From: Rhododendron vialii
Taxonomy: Eukaryota; Streptophyta; Magnoliopsida; Ericales; Ericaceae
Length of the DNA: 64,000 nt
Direction: 5' to 3'
Assembly (NCBI RefSeq): GCF_030253575.1
Contig: NC_080562.1
Coordinates: 41,269,852 to 41,333,851 of the forward strand
The notes beneath the pieces are model-generated. The model saw only the letters and a list, made by a program, of their open reading frames with translations. It had not been told where the DNA came from and did no database searches. Below, in pieces: positions 32,867 to 45,357 of the stretch (within the stretch, counting starts at the first letter, position 1; every line of letters begins with the position of its first letter). Position numbers and translations under genes: made by a program.

Positions 32867-35414
32867 ATGCTGGGCATTGTGAGGCGAAGAGTCTCTTCTG
32901 GAGGCTCGTCTTCTTTGGTACGAACCCTAATAAATTGTTTAGTTATTTTTTTTCGGTAGCTCATTTGTGCTTCTTAATGTATGGATGTCTACACAAGCGC
33001 GGTACCCGTACTATGTACTATTTTACGGAGTGCCAAAAAAATCTGCTGTGTTGAATTATATTTATCCCTCTTCGCTGTATGATTTAACATTAGATGTGAG
33101 AATTGTATGGAGAGAGAGAGAGTTTGAATGGGAGGGGAGGTTTTGAAAGATTTTGTTTGTTAAGTACTTAAGTAGAAAATCGAAAACCACTTGAGGGGGA
33201 GAATATATTAGTGGTCGAGGTGGATTTTTGAGAGATTTTCTTCTTTTTCTTTTGGAAGAACAGGAGAGCGTGAGAAAAATCTATTATGTTGAATCATTTT
33301 TGTCCCTCTTTTCTGCACGATTTTACAGTAAATGGAAAAATTGTATTAAAAGAGAAAGTTTGAATGCAAGGGGAATTGTGGGAGAATATTAGTGGCTGAG
33401 GTGGATTCTTAAGAGAGTTTTAAAAAAAATTCAGAAAAAGAGAACATGACGTGCGTTAATACTCATGCTCAATATGTAGTATAGACAGACAAATGGATAG
33501 ATATAGATATGTATTTATGTAGTATGTAAGAATGCTGTGTATTTGTTTTGTTGATTGATTGTTTAACCTAATGAAACTCCTTTTGCGGTCCAAACAGATA
33601 TTAGGGCAATCGTTCCGTGGTGTATGGCCTGCAGTATCGACACCTAGGATTTTCGCAACTTCAGGAGACGAGGTAGTGATAGTTTTGGTTTGTTCATCAA
33701 TTTGTCTTAAGCAGATTACTGATGGTGTGTTTGTTATCGTGAATGACACTAGTAGTATTATAGGAGTAATGGATTTCACTTATGCATGTTGTTTTCGTTG
33801 AGTCCTTTTTTCGGGCTATGTTGTTTTGCATCGTAGGGAAAACATGTTTGTGTCCATGTTACATGGACTCGATATGATTATCTAGTGTGGGGGTGTGTCC
33901 AATGATCCAATCGTTGAAGCTTCTTTAACCATAAATCTTAGGTCGTGGATATGTATCCGAAAGTTCTCTCTCTAAACCATACCTTCTTCAACAAATACAG
34001 TTTCAACCAAGGTTGTGAATACCGTTTCATGCATGTCGGTGTGTACCAGCATACCAAGAAATACCGGTTGGTACGGGTGAGTGCCGGATGGTGCTGGTCA
34101 TAATAATTTTTTTTTTGTTTTTCATTTTTGTTTTTGTAGGAGGTAATTTCAATTAAGTCTTTTGTACCAAAATAATTATAATTTTCTTTACTTATTGATA
34201 TATGAGCTTTATAATAAGTACTATTATTTTTTCTAATGTATATTTTTGTGTTGAATATTTGAGCTTTATGCATACATATTCTTATATAACGTTAGGGAAA
34301 TGATAATGCCAAAACTATTTTTGTTGGTGCCAAAACTCCAGTGCATAAAAGTCTTGTACATTGCAAATGGTACAAGCCTTTTGTGCACTAGAGTTTTGGC
34401 ACCAACAAAAACAGTTTTGGCATTATCATTTCCCTAACGTTTTCAGTATATATAAAATTTTTAACACAGATACCAAATCAAGATGCTTGCTGTATATACT
34501 ATATAGAACCTTGGTTTCAACCATTTCAAGTATTGCAAAAGTTTGTATCTATAATTTTTTAGTTTCACTACCTATGAGACATTCAAGATGCTTGCTGGCA
34601 GTTGGTTGTTCGATTCCTGTTAGCAGAGAGCAAGATAGTTTTTTAATTCTGCTTTGTATTCTATAGATCTGGTGTGAGCAAAATTTGTTTTCCAAGATGG
34701 TATATAGGAGTTTCTTATGATTTCACCGTTAAGCATGTAAACAGGTATTACACAATTCAAGAGGATTCGGAAATGTTCGAAATTTGTGCCACCTCATTTT
34801 TCCAGGTAACTTTTGGCTAGTTTTATTGTTCTAATTAGGCCTCCAAGGCTGATAAATCTGAGTTTCTACTCTATCTTGCGCTTAATTTCTCCAAATGTTT
34901 TTTGATGTGATAGGATGCTCGCCAAGTTTAAGGCCAATAAGGTTAGTGATATGTTCTGTCATTTAGTTAAACTAAATGAAGTTACTGGTTTGCAGTTTAT
35001 TGAAAATCCTAATTAGGTTGGTTACTAGGGTAGCCTCAGGATTTTTGGTCGAAGCCCAAGCTTGCCTTCAGTAGATTAATGCTAAATTAACTTGCTTGGA
35101 CAGTGTGATTTCTGTGTATGGTGCCGTATGGATATTAAACAAAAGCTAACTAAACTCAAGCTGGATTGAATCAGTGGACATTTTGATTGAAATATTCTAA
35201 TAAAGTGTACTAAAGAAGTCCTTTGTGTATGGAGCTGTCGTTCTTTCGAATTTTGATTCTCTGCATTGCTTAATACTTAATACTGTTGTGCAGTGGATTT
35301 ACGGCCAGCATTCAGCCGGAGGCTACCTTGCTACAATACAGGCTGTTTTCTTCCGACAATGGTGCTTTATTCATATACCTCTCGTTGTGACTTTTTTTAT
35401 GCAGATGTTTGTTT

Positions 35415-35466
<52 letters not shown>

Positions 35467-38400
35467 GACGAGGGTGGCTTGGGATTCAGCCTTAATGTTT
35501 TGAATTTGTTCCTCTTGTTTACATCTACGAAGCAGGTGATCTGGTTGATGCTGTTGTCCCATTTATGGGTGAATCAATAAGCGATGGAACTCTGGCAAAA
35601 TTTTTGAAGAGTATGATTCTTAACATGTATTTCCCAAATTCCACCTTTCAAATACTTAGTTTTGAGTTCTTGATGGTGTTTTGTCTGGTATTCGAGAGCA
35701 GATCCTGGTGACAGAGTAGAAGTTGATGAGCCAATTGCTCAAGTTGAAACAGATAAGGCATGTACTTGCTGTAAAACACCAATTAATGTTGTAATTCAGG
35801 CGTCTAAAGTTCCCAACCGAACTGATTGCTGTAATGTTTTCATTGTTTGTCTTCTACCAGGTGACTATTGATGTTGCAAGTCCTGAAGCGGGTGTTATCC
35901 AAGAGGTATTATATCAGGAATGGATTAGTTTCTGTACATGTTCACTACATTTCTTGTTTGCTTTGGAATCGTTTGGATTAACCTGTACTTAAATCTTTAT
36001 AGTATGTAGCCAAAGAAGGGGATACTGTGGAACCCGGTACTAAGATTGCTGTCATTTCAAAGTCTGCCGAAGGTGTAACCCATGTTGCTCCATCGGAGAA
36101 GACGTCAGAAAAAGCTGATTCAAAGCCACCTCCCCCTGCTGAAAAGAGTAAAGAGGATAAACAGAAGCCTAAAGTTGAAAGCACTCCTGTTATAGAGAAG
36201 CCTAGGACAACTTCTGGCCCTCCTCCTCCGAAACGCTCTGCTACCGAACCCCAGCTTCCTCCTAAAGAAAGGGAAAGACGAGTAAGTCAGTTCCATATTC
36301 ATTCCCCAAAGATTGTTTCCCTGGATTTTTTTTTCAAGATTTTTTCTTTTGTCGTTTAATTGTTTCCAAGAATCCTCATCATGGTGTGTGAGTATACCAA
36401 TTAGACCTCCTCATGATTACAGGTTCCCATGACAAGGCTCAGAAAACGGGTAGCAACACGTTTGAAAGATTCTCAAAACACATTTGCGTTGTTGACAACG
36501 TTTAATGAAGTGGATATGTAAGTATGAATCCATAATTTTAATACTTTTAAGTTTATAACTCTGCAGCTTATGCCAATTTCCTCAAAGTTGTGGACTACAC
36601 GAGGGAATAAGACTCAGATCAAATTGATTGTTTGATGCTGTTTAATATAGAGTTGACTGCTATTTCAGTTTCCATTTTACATTTAAAGACTCATGAAAAA
36701 ACAGATATTAACAGATCTGGTCGAAGTCTAGCCAATTTAGGCTTTTTCTTGGTTTAGGAAGTCCAGTGCTTAGGTTATTTAGTATTTGCCCTTCTTTTGT
36801 TTTTTTCCTTGGCACTAATATTCTGCATGGGTAAGTTATGAAAGAATGTTGAGCACCAAATGTAGGGTTTTTTAGACATTTTTTTTGCACATGGTAAAGA
36901 ATATTTAAACTGCTTATCAATCGTGTTTGTTAGAATTTAAAGGCCAACCTGGGAATCGGTAGATAGGGCTAGACCCTCGACTGATTGAGAGTGCTCGTTT
37001 AAAAGATCAGGATCGGATATAAGAAGTTTGCAGAATTGACAAGTCCATATAAAGCTCAGCATTTAACTTACAAAAGATATCTTATGCATAACCTCTACCT
37101 TTATGGTATGAACCAAATTGCCTATGTTTCTTAACATGGTTGACATGCCAACTCTTTTGACCTAATTTATTACCGGCACAACTTGATTGTTTCTGCTGTT
37201 GATTTTCTGTTTCTGGCAGGACTAATTTGATGAAACTCCGCTCTGACTACAAAGATGCATTTGCTGAAAAACATGGCGTAAAGTTGGGACTTATGTCTGG
37301 GTTTGTGAAGGTATGTAGCAAGTCTATGGCTGTATGTTGGTAGGATTGAATTCGGTCTAAGATATGCTTTGACATGTATGCTTGTGCATCTGGCACTGCG
37401 CATGAGCATTCATGTGCTTTTCCCTTGTTTTGTTCAAAATTCAGGCTGCTGTTAGTGGGCTTCAAAATCAACCTATTATCAATGCTGTAATTGATGGGGA
37501 TGATATCATATACAGAGACTATATAGATATCAGCATAGCTGTTGGCACTTCCAAGGTTTGTCAAATCCTTCCATTTAGTATCTTCCTGTTTGAACCTCCA
37601 AATAACTGAACTGAACAACTCTCTATTGGAACTAAAAGAAATGGAAAAAAATGCCGGGCTTCCTATAGCCCTTTTCTTGTAGTGTTTCTATTTAAAGCTG
37701 TATGATCTGGTATCTTGCTGCCATTTCTAGATTCAATTTCTGTGGTTCACAAATCGGCTTGTAAGTGTATACAAAGAGGAGAAGTAGAGAGAGAAAGAAA
37801 TAGGGTTTGGGGGACTTAATCGGCCCCTTCACCCCCTCATGTATCTAGATTGAAAATTGCTGTGGTAGAATTCATAAGTACCCTTCTCACGGAAAGTAAC
37901 CAGAATGATAAAAATAAACTCAACCTTTTGAAAATGGCAGACTGATTTGTTATCTAACCCTCCTTTTATTCAGGGCCTTGTTGTTCCAGTTATCCGCAAT
38001 GCTGAGAATATGAATTTTGCGGAGATAGAGAAAGAGATCAACACTCTTGCTAAGAAGGCTAGTAATGGAACTATATCAATTGATGAAATGGCTGGAGGGT
38101 CTTTCACAATCTCGAATGGTGGTGTTTATGGAAGCCTCTTAAGCACCCCCATCATCAACCCCCCTCAGGTATGATTTTAACTGAGATATTAACTAAGTAG
38201 ATAAAAGGTACTCTTCAGATCTTATGGAGTCTACATGTCATTTCTCCCCTTTGACATTTTTTTGGGTGGTTCGATTGCTCTATTATGCCTTTTATTTTAG
38301 ACTATTAGCTTGGCGATCAGCATCTTACACAACTGACAAATTTTTGACAGTCTGCAATCCTGGGTATGCATTCGATAGTGTCCCGTCCAATGGTTGTTGG

Positions 38401-38542
38401 AGGCGACATAGTTCCGAGGCCAATGATGTACATTGCCCTGACATATGATCATCGGCTGATTGACGGGAGAGAGGCAGTGTTTTTCCTCCGCCGCATCAAG
38501 GATGTGGTGGAGGATCCTCGGAGGTTGCTTCTTGATATATAA
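32867..38542 (+). CDS. 2-oxoglutarate dehydrogenase E2: dihydrolipoyllysine-residue succinyltransferase, mitochondrial
   Basis: This enzyme transfers the succinyl group from the lipoyl arm to CoA in the mitochondrial 2-oxoglutarate dehydrogenase complex (TCA cycle). Fourteen coding exons: 32867-32917, 33598-33672, 34745-34805, 34914-34941, 35294-35361, 35536-35610, 35702-35757, 35861-35905, 36003-36281, 36423-36517, 37220-37310, 37445-37555, 37974-38168, 38351-38542. They give 1422 nt and 473 residues in an unbroken frame, close to the length of plant E2 proteins. Residues 1-93 form an Arg/Ser-rich mitochondrial presequence. The lipoyl domain (about 95-170) holds ETDKVTID with lipoyl Lys138. 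A Pro/Lys-rich hinge follows (about 175-245). The acyltransferase core has [15 protein letters not shown], then [11 protein letters not shown] with catalytic His444 and Asp448, and ends RRLLLDI. There is no peripheral-subunit-binding domain, as is usual for this enzyme in plants. Intron 7 begins GCATGT, a GC-AG type. Small 5' exons 3-5 rest on frame and splice sites only. Confidence 0.92.
34295..34434. mobile_element. MITE in intron 2 of the E2 gene
   Basis: A 140-bp near-perfect palindrome: GGGAAATGATAATGCCAAAAC at the left and its complement at the right, with inner arms GTTGGTGCCAAAACTC / GAGTTTTGGCACCAAC and a short loop. The flanks TAACGTTA and TAACGTTT agree at 7 of 8 bases, suggesting a hAT-type duplication. 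It lies in intron 2 (33673-34744), where it does not alter coding. Confidence 0.85.
35416..35463. repeat. (CT)n microsatellite in intron 5 of the E2 gene
   Basis: About 24 CT units about 70 bases before exon 6, i.e. upstream of the polypyrimidine/acceptor region of intron 5. The length could influence splicing of a short intron. Confidence 0.95.
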
Positions 38543-41500
38543 AGAAACATCTACTGCTGGCATTCGGTTAAGTGGTTTGCTGGTGTATTTGGAGCCAAAC
38601 AGACTGATCGTTCTATTGAAGTTGAATAAATGCCTAGGAGAAGTTTTTTGTTGGTTCTCCTCTTTAGCGAGCTCTTCAACTGCGGCTAGCCATGTTCACA
38701 TTTGAAATGAGTAACTTTGTTGCAATACAGTTTCAGGTTTATATTGCTAAAAAATCTTCTACTTACTGCTCCTTACTTTTAAGCGCTGGGGTGCAGATTG
38801 ATGAGAATTCAGAGATAATATTCAAGAACATGTATGCAACCAATGTCAATTGTTTTGTGGATGTTACTTTAATTACGCCATTAAATTTACAATGAATTAT
38901 CTTCCGTGCAGTTTGTATCTTACATGGAGTTCTGGGCCTCATGGGTAGAAATATGTGACTTTCAGTCTTGGTAGTTGCTTGTAAATGATGGGGGCATGTT
39001 TTTCGTTTTAGATTGGTTATGGCTGCGAGTATGTGCGAAAGATTATGATTATACCAAGACAACCATGTGTCCGGTGGCGATATGTCACGGACAGAATGAA
39101 ACCATGAACCAGAGGTAGATTTGTGAATCTCTGTTGCCTTGGTATCAGCTGTTGCGCAGTCATGCAAGGGTTTTATTTGGCAATAAGTCTACAGACCTAG
39201 AAACGGACCCATGCCGAAAACCATGATGTTGACGTAGCTTGGGCCTCACGTCAATGCAGCAAAAAAAATTAAAAACCGTTCTGCAGTTCTCCCCTCACAT
39301 CTGGTTTGAACGACTTCAAGCAGAGAGAGAGAGGAGGAGGAACCCAAGCTGCTAGACCAGACTGGCAACCACCACTACCATCGGTGACCAGCCTCTTCGC
39401 GAAAATCGCCTCCCCAAAGAATAGATCTTGTGAAAATCGCCTCCTCAAGCTGTTCCTCTCCACAACAAATTTACTCAAACAAGACACGATAAACCATACG
39501 CAAATCAAAAATCTCAGCTTTTCCCTCATGGTTTCGGAAGAAAAAAAACCCCAGTATACAAAACCCAAATTCTAATATGCGATCCAAATCTCAAACCTGA
39601 TGAAAATAGAACAATGAAATTATGTCAAACCCAGATCATAGTTGTAAATGATCAAAGCTTAAATTCAATTATTCCTTAGTAATTTTACTGGATTTTCGGC
39701 TAAATATAAACAGAGCCAATAAACTGGAGTTGGGTGTTCGGAAAATATGGAGGCAATACTGCACCAGCATTGATGAGGGGAATATCAGCAAGAGAGAGAG
39801 AGGACTTTGGAAAGACGGAGACGAAACACCGAGTATAGCGTATGGCGTCGGTGCAGGAGAGACCTGGGAGTATGGCGTCATCCTCTTCTTGTCGGTCTTC
39901 TCTTCTTCGTTTCTTTCTTTCCTCTCTCTGGTTTGTGAGAAACCCAGCCCAATTTTTTTTTTCTTTTTAATTTTTTGCTGCAGCTGACGTGGGGCCCAAG
40001 CCACATTAGGGTCGTGGTTTTTGGCATGGGTCCATTTCCAGGTCTATAGACTTTTATTACAACGTGCTGGAGATACAGCATGCAACTAGGGTGCAATATT
40101 ACATCTACCACTGCCATAGCGCGGCGCCCATCAGGCCTCAACCTAGTACGACTCATATATTATCCGACTCTGCAATTCAAACCATGAATTTGCGAATAAT
40201 GCATGCGAGCTGAGGTCTAAGGCCTTGACCCCAGCCCAAGTGTTGTTAACTGTTGTTTATGTTATGTCGGGGGTTTCTCGGCCGGAGCCATGCCTTTGGA
40301 GCAAACACCACCACTGATTTCGAGGATGTAATGTGTATGCACTAGTGCTTGCTCGTGCCTACGGCACTACTCACCCCGGCTCGTACCTACGACACTACTC
40401 ATCTTGATTGAAATTGAAATTACCTCTTGAATTTTGATAGTGGCTCAAAATATTATTTCAATTTTTAGGTAGCTACAAAATTTTTAGATAGTTACAAATT
40501 GCTGGAAATTAACCTATTGTTCTTGGATGGCGAAGATTTTTTTTATTGCTATTAAAAAAGAATTTCCCCGCGACAATCATCTGCAACTCAGCACATATTT
40601 GATAAGATAAAAAAGTAGCAGTACAAAGCAAAAAAGGAAAACAATTTTCAGATCACAATCCTATACAGAATGTGCATAAACTTAACTAAGAGATAGAAGA
40701 ACACAAACCAATTTGAAGTATTGATCCAAAATGAGCCCTGTCTGCGCGAAACGTGAAAATGTTGTAATAGAGATGTTTTTGTATGTATCACATCCCAATG
40801 GCCCTTATTACAGAAAAAAATACTACTGAATATGGTCACCGCTGAGCCTTTGCCCCTGTATGCCGCCTCCTTGTAGCTCGGTCCGAGTTCTTCTACAAAG
40901 CAACAATTTCATCCATGTAGCCCGGTCCGAGTTCGACATTCATCACTTATTCGACTTCAAAAGAAAAACGACCCCAATCTATAATTATTCAACTAAATGT
41001 AGCACAATCAAAAGTACACAAAACCCAGTCACATGCATTTTCACAAACACATTGTAGGCATTCTGCTGCCACATCGAATCAGAATTGAGCGGCAAGATGG
41101 AGAGCTACGCAGTCCGTAAGTGAAACTTTACTTTCCACCATATTCTCATTCTCCGCCCGTCGCATACCCGACGGCCATGGACGCCCTCTCTGCAACTCCG
41201 CTGGAATCTGCCAATTCCATCAATTAGGGAAATCCGAGCCGACTTAAGAACTTTAATACCTTCTCAAAAGCACTTTAATGCCACATCGAAAGAACATACT
41301 TTCTCAAAAGCAAAGAGGGAAGAGGGCCAAGAGGGGTTTTTCGTGGTGGTGTTTCGATGGTCGTGCGCTACAGGCTCACTGTGTCCGGGTGCGTTCCATT
41401 GCTAGGCGAGGCAGGGGGCCAGTGGGGTTGGCTAAGAAGGTGCGTCCGTGAGTCGGTGGAGTCCACTGGTCGTTTGAGGTTTAGAACGTTTGAGAGAGAG

Positions 41501-41803
41501 AGAGGGTTTGAAACGTGGAAGGAAAAGAGATGAAGGAGACATGTATGGCAGTTGTGTAATTTAGCTTAAAACTATGGACTCTTTAATGAAATGAGGAGAA
41601 TGCCTCTCAACCCTTGGATCAAATGAATCCTAACCATTCCAACAACTTGTCTCAACACCCTTCTGTTTTATAATAGAGATTGGTAATACTAATATTTGCA
41701 TATATCCCACCCTTTGTTTTGAACACCTAATTCTATTAGTGGTTCTCAACACCACACCCAACAGCCAACAAAAATCGGAGAACACCTATATATACACTAC
41801 ATT
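38543..41803. other. unit 1 spacer after the E2 gene
   Basis: No intact gene. Segments recur in the other two units: 38690-39180 matches 52990-53480 (inverted) and 55887-56110 (direct); 40060-40330 matches 52760-52980 (inverted) and 56130-56390 (direct); 41690-41790 matches 52640-52745 (inverted) and 56395-56505 (direct). The first part is the E2 3' untranslated region. Stretches 39240-40010 and 40340-41640 are present only in unit 1, have no recognisable frames, and may be insertions. Confidence 0.6.
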
Positions 41804-42430
41804 CAAGGGCGGTACTGTGTATGGGCTACAATAGGCTGTAGCCCAGGTGGTCTTCAAAAAACCAAAATAAAAAATAAAAAAATTATATGTAAAAACATAG
41901 CCCATACAATGCCTAACCCATTTAGCCCAACCTATTTTTTACAGCCTAGCCTAATTGCTGAGATAAAAACACACAACGCACTGCGTTTTGTCACTCCTTC
42001 GTCAATCGTAATCCCCGTTCTGTCATCTATTACACCTAGACAAATGCCCTGAAGGCCTGAAGCAACGATTTCAACAGCGATGCTCGAAGGGTTCGATTGG
42101 CGACTGGACTGATACTCCGAACCGGACGAACTCGAAAGCATGCGAAAACTAATTTGCGTAACAAAATGGAGGATGATTTTCTAGTGGATTCTATAATTAT
42201 GTACATCGAAAGAGATCTTGTCCAAGACATCTACTCAGATTTGATAATAGATTATTTTTATTTTGTGAAATATCTTAGGGTACAACTTCGATAGCGTACG
42301 TTTTTTTTGTACTTCTCTTTTATTTATTTTTGAACATTTACGTATTTATATATAAGTTTGCCTCTTTTTGGTATATATATATGTAATTTGGGTTAGCCCA
42401 AAGTAGATTTTATTCCTGGTTCCGCCCTTG
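41804..42430 (+). mobile_element. hAT element, internally deleted, with 8-bp target-site duplication
   Basis: The 627-bp element has ends CAAGGGCGGTAC and GGTTCCGCCCTTG (inverted CAAGGGCGG) and a perfect flanking repeat ACTACATT (41796-41803 and 42431-42438). The duplication length and ends fit the hAT superfamily. It keeps the C-terminal end of a transposase gene, so it derives from an autonomous parent by internal deletion. The corresponding places in units 2 and 3 lack it (compare about 52630 and 56510). Confidence 0.92.
42151..42294 (+). pseudogene. hAT transposase C-terminal fragment
   Basis: The frame reads NLRNKMEDDFLVDSIIMYIERD, DIYSDLIIDYF, then a stop at 42292-42294. This matches the extreme C-terminus of plant hAT proteins with a TTF-type zinc finger (LRNxMxDxxLNDxLVxYIExD...I...F), the end of the dimerisation region. 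Nothing N-terminal is left. Recognition is from the residue pattern. Confidence 0.65.
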
Positions 42431-42571
42431 ACTACATTGTTCCATTACATAGTTACACAAAATTTCATGTGGGACCCACTCCGGGTCCCAAAAAAATCCA
42501 AAAAAATATCCATAAACTTTAAGATATTGTTTTATGGGGCCATGTAAAAAAATCAGCTCCAACGAATATCG

Positions 42572-42652
42572 GTAAGTATTATTTCTAGATTCGTAAAGGC
42601 GAAACTACGCAGTTACGCAATTTCGCCCTTACGAATCGAAAAATAATACTTA
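42572..42652. other. tight 81-bp hairpin
   Basis: TAAGTATTATTTCTAGATTCGTAAAGGCGAAACT is followed, after a very short loop (ACGCAGTTACGC), by its near-complement. It probably is the centre of a decayed fold-back element of the 58.9/60.2 kb family, because CCCACTCCGGGTCCC and AAAAAAATCAGCTCCAACG to its left match that family, while the right arm is missing. Confidence 0.6.
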
Positions 42653-42753
42653 TTAATATTTGAATGTTTATCACTATATATAAAAAGTAATGAACCAAAT
42701 GGGATGATCAATCATTCAATCAATCAATCTCTCTCTCGAGATGATCAATCATT

Positions 42754-42756
<3 letters not shown>

Positions 42757-42813
<57 letters not shown>
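42757..42813. repeat. (CT)n-(TA)n microsatellite
   Basis: About 17 CT units followed by 11 TA units, with shorter CT tracts at 42728 and 43034. The corresponding places in unit 2 (52611-52630) and unit 3 (56511-56542) hold CT/GA tracts of different length. Confidence 0.95.
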
Positions 42814-45260
42814 CTATAATAAAACAGAAGGGTGTGGGGACAAGTTGTTAGAACGGTTTAGATTCATTTGATTCAAAGGCTGTAGTGCATCCTCCCACTT
42901 TCCGGTTAAGTGCCTATGATTTTTATCTAAATTACACAACTGTCATCCCCTTCCAATCGGAATGCGTAGTGCCGTAAACACAGTCTAGCACTAGTATATA
43001 TAAAGTAATGAACCAAATGAGATGATCACACACTCTCTCTCTCTCTCCGATCACTAAAAAAGTAACGAAACCAAATGGGATGATAAAGTTTCACTTTATT
43101 ATTGCTGCTCAAAGTAAAGTTTCACTTTATTAGGTACATTATTTTTTTTAATAGCCATATGATATGATGCTATCATGAGATAATTTGGAAATGTGAAAAT
43201 TCGCAAGGGCAATTGCAATGATCTTACATATTTGAATGTCTTTTAATTTGTCTAAATGCTGCACTGATCTTGTATGTGGAAATCTTAAAAGAAATCGTAA
43301 ATCTAAAGTTTCTTATTGACCTTCCTTATTAAAATTCTTAGAGCCGCCACTAATTCTAGTGGAAAGAACAACAAGTCAAGGGGTTATTGACCCATTTATA
43401 ATCCACACGAGACTGCCATCAAATAACACGTATTTATAATAGAGATGACACAAACAATTCACGCGACAATAGTATACACGCAGTCATGCTAGTTCTGCCC
43501 CTCTGCTATTACCAGAGGATGCGTGTCTTTTTTAACTTTTGACATGATGTTAATACCATGGGGTACATGTGACCAAAAGCTAGCTGCTTGAAATTGACCG
43601 AAGCTACTCAATGCTAATTTTTGTTTTGCTTCTTTTTTTATGAAACACCGATAGACGTACATTTCCAAGAAGCTCAAGGTTGGTCGGTCCCCTAGAAATC
43701 TAGCTAGAATCATTACTTATCAATTATGGCCAGGTGAAAAATGCGATTACAAGTTAATGTCCAAATTATGATGGTTGTTAGTGGACTTAAATGAACAGAC
43801 GTACATTTGCACAGTTTGCCACCATTGCCTCTGTTTTATGAACCTTTTTTTTTTTGAATCATAAGGTCAGGATTCAAGATAGTTCAGGCTTATATATGTA
43901 GTAGTATATATTTTTCACTATTTCATAACTTGTTTATGAATTTTTTGGTGTATTTGTTGGGATGTCCAGCCATTCTCATTGCATAAAATTTGCAAAGAAA
44001 AGATTTATCCTACAAAAAATGAGTAAAATATTTTTCATTAATTGGATGAAAATATCTAGTAAGTTACTGGTTTGCATTCTACTAAGTTATTTTCTGAAAT
44101 GAACTTGCTGTCTTCTACAACAATTCTCACTGCTTAATTTTCATAATTGTCAGTCCTGACTCACGTTCAATTCTCTCTCTTTGTACTATTTCGTCGATTT
44201 TTGAAAATATTTTTCATGTATCAACCAAACATAAAAAAATAAAAATTTAAAGTTTATTTTATGAAAAAATACTTTACATAAAAAACATTTTACATCGAAA
44301 CAAACCTGAACTTAATTGATTGTCTCTCAGTGCCAAAAACAAATTCATAAATGGTTTTTGTGTTCTACCTACTGCCGTGTCAAGCATGCGGCTGTAGACC
44401 GCATCAAGTCTGACCAATATTTTATATTTTAATGGTTCGACTTCGAGTTGGTGGAATTGTGAGTAACATGGGTCTTATTTTTTCCATCTATTATTTCTGT
44501 CTGTATACGATAAGAGACACCAACTTTCCACTACGCGCATCCTATCCTGTCCTATCCTGGGGTGAAATTCAATTCAATTCAATTCTCCCCATCCCACACG
44601 GTCTGGTCTTGAGTTCAGATGCTACTCGCTTTTTGGTCAGGCTATGGGAACCCCGTTGAAATACGTACACCGGTGTACAATAGTTCGGGAGCATAGACAC
44701 GTGGTACTCCGGATCATTTTATAATTATACTTTTCTATAGGGTTTATCATTAAGTATATGAATCCCACAAACACGTGCGATTGTAAAGTGATTCGAAATA
44801 TCACGTGATGGTACTCCTGAAGTCTTGAATAATTACTCACCTTTAACCCAACAAGAAAAGAAGAAAAGTCGCGGAGTTATTCGCCATGGATTTGGACGTT
44901 TTAAAATATATAGCTAAAACCATCACCAAACTGGTGCTCCAAATAGACCCAAGCCTTGGAAGAATTTTTCAGTGCCGATCGGGTACCACGTGATATCCGC
45001 TCAGCATATTCGAACCGTCGATTGCGTTTTTGGACGGCTCGGATTTAAAGAGAGAAAGTATTGGAATGAGAGGAGAGATAGAGTTTCAATTCGAGAGCGC
45101 CAAGCAGGTACCACGTGGGATATATCCGCTCCGCACTGAAAACGTTTTCCAACTTCCAAGTCAAACAACACTGTCAAAAAGTGTCGAACGACCCCATTCA
45201 AAACGCTGTAAAGACCAGTTCCACTGCATTTTACGCTCACCCCCTACCTCTTCTCATCTG
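42814..45260. other. unit 1 spacer and distal promoter of the At4g22030-like gene
   Basis: Non-coding. 43360-43740 matches 52000-52330 (inverted) and parts of 58190-58340 and 59260-59350. 44300-44480 matches 51320-51480 (inverted). The last kilobase matches the upstream regions of the other two gene copies (49510-49975 inverted, 61140-61560 direct), including ATTGGTGCTCCAAATAGACC-type sequence. No gene. Confidence 0.55.
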
Positions 45261-45268
45261 TATATAAA
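45261..45268 (+). promoter_or_regulatory. TATA box of At4g22030-like gene 1
   Basis: TATATAAA, 97 bases before the ATG. The same TATATAAAC...CCATTAGTCCCCAGAAAGCTCACTTCTAT context occurs in the inverted copy (49501-49508) and the relic copy (61561). Confidence 0.75.
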
Positions 45269-45357
45269 CCCTCCATTAGTCCCCAGAAAGCTCACTTCTA
45301 TCCTCCAGCCCAAAAACCTCTTCAAACACAAAGCCTAGCTACTAGCCAGTAGTGATC

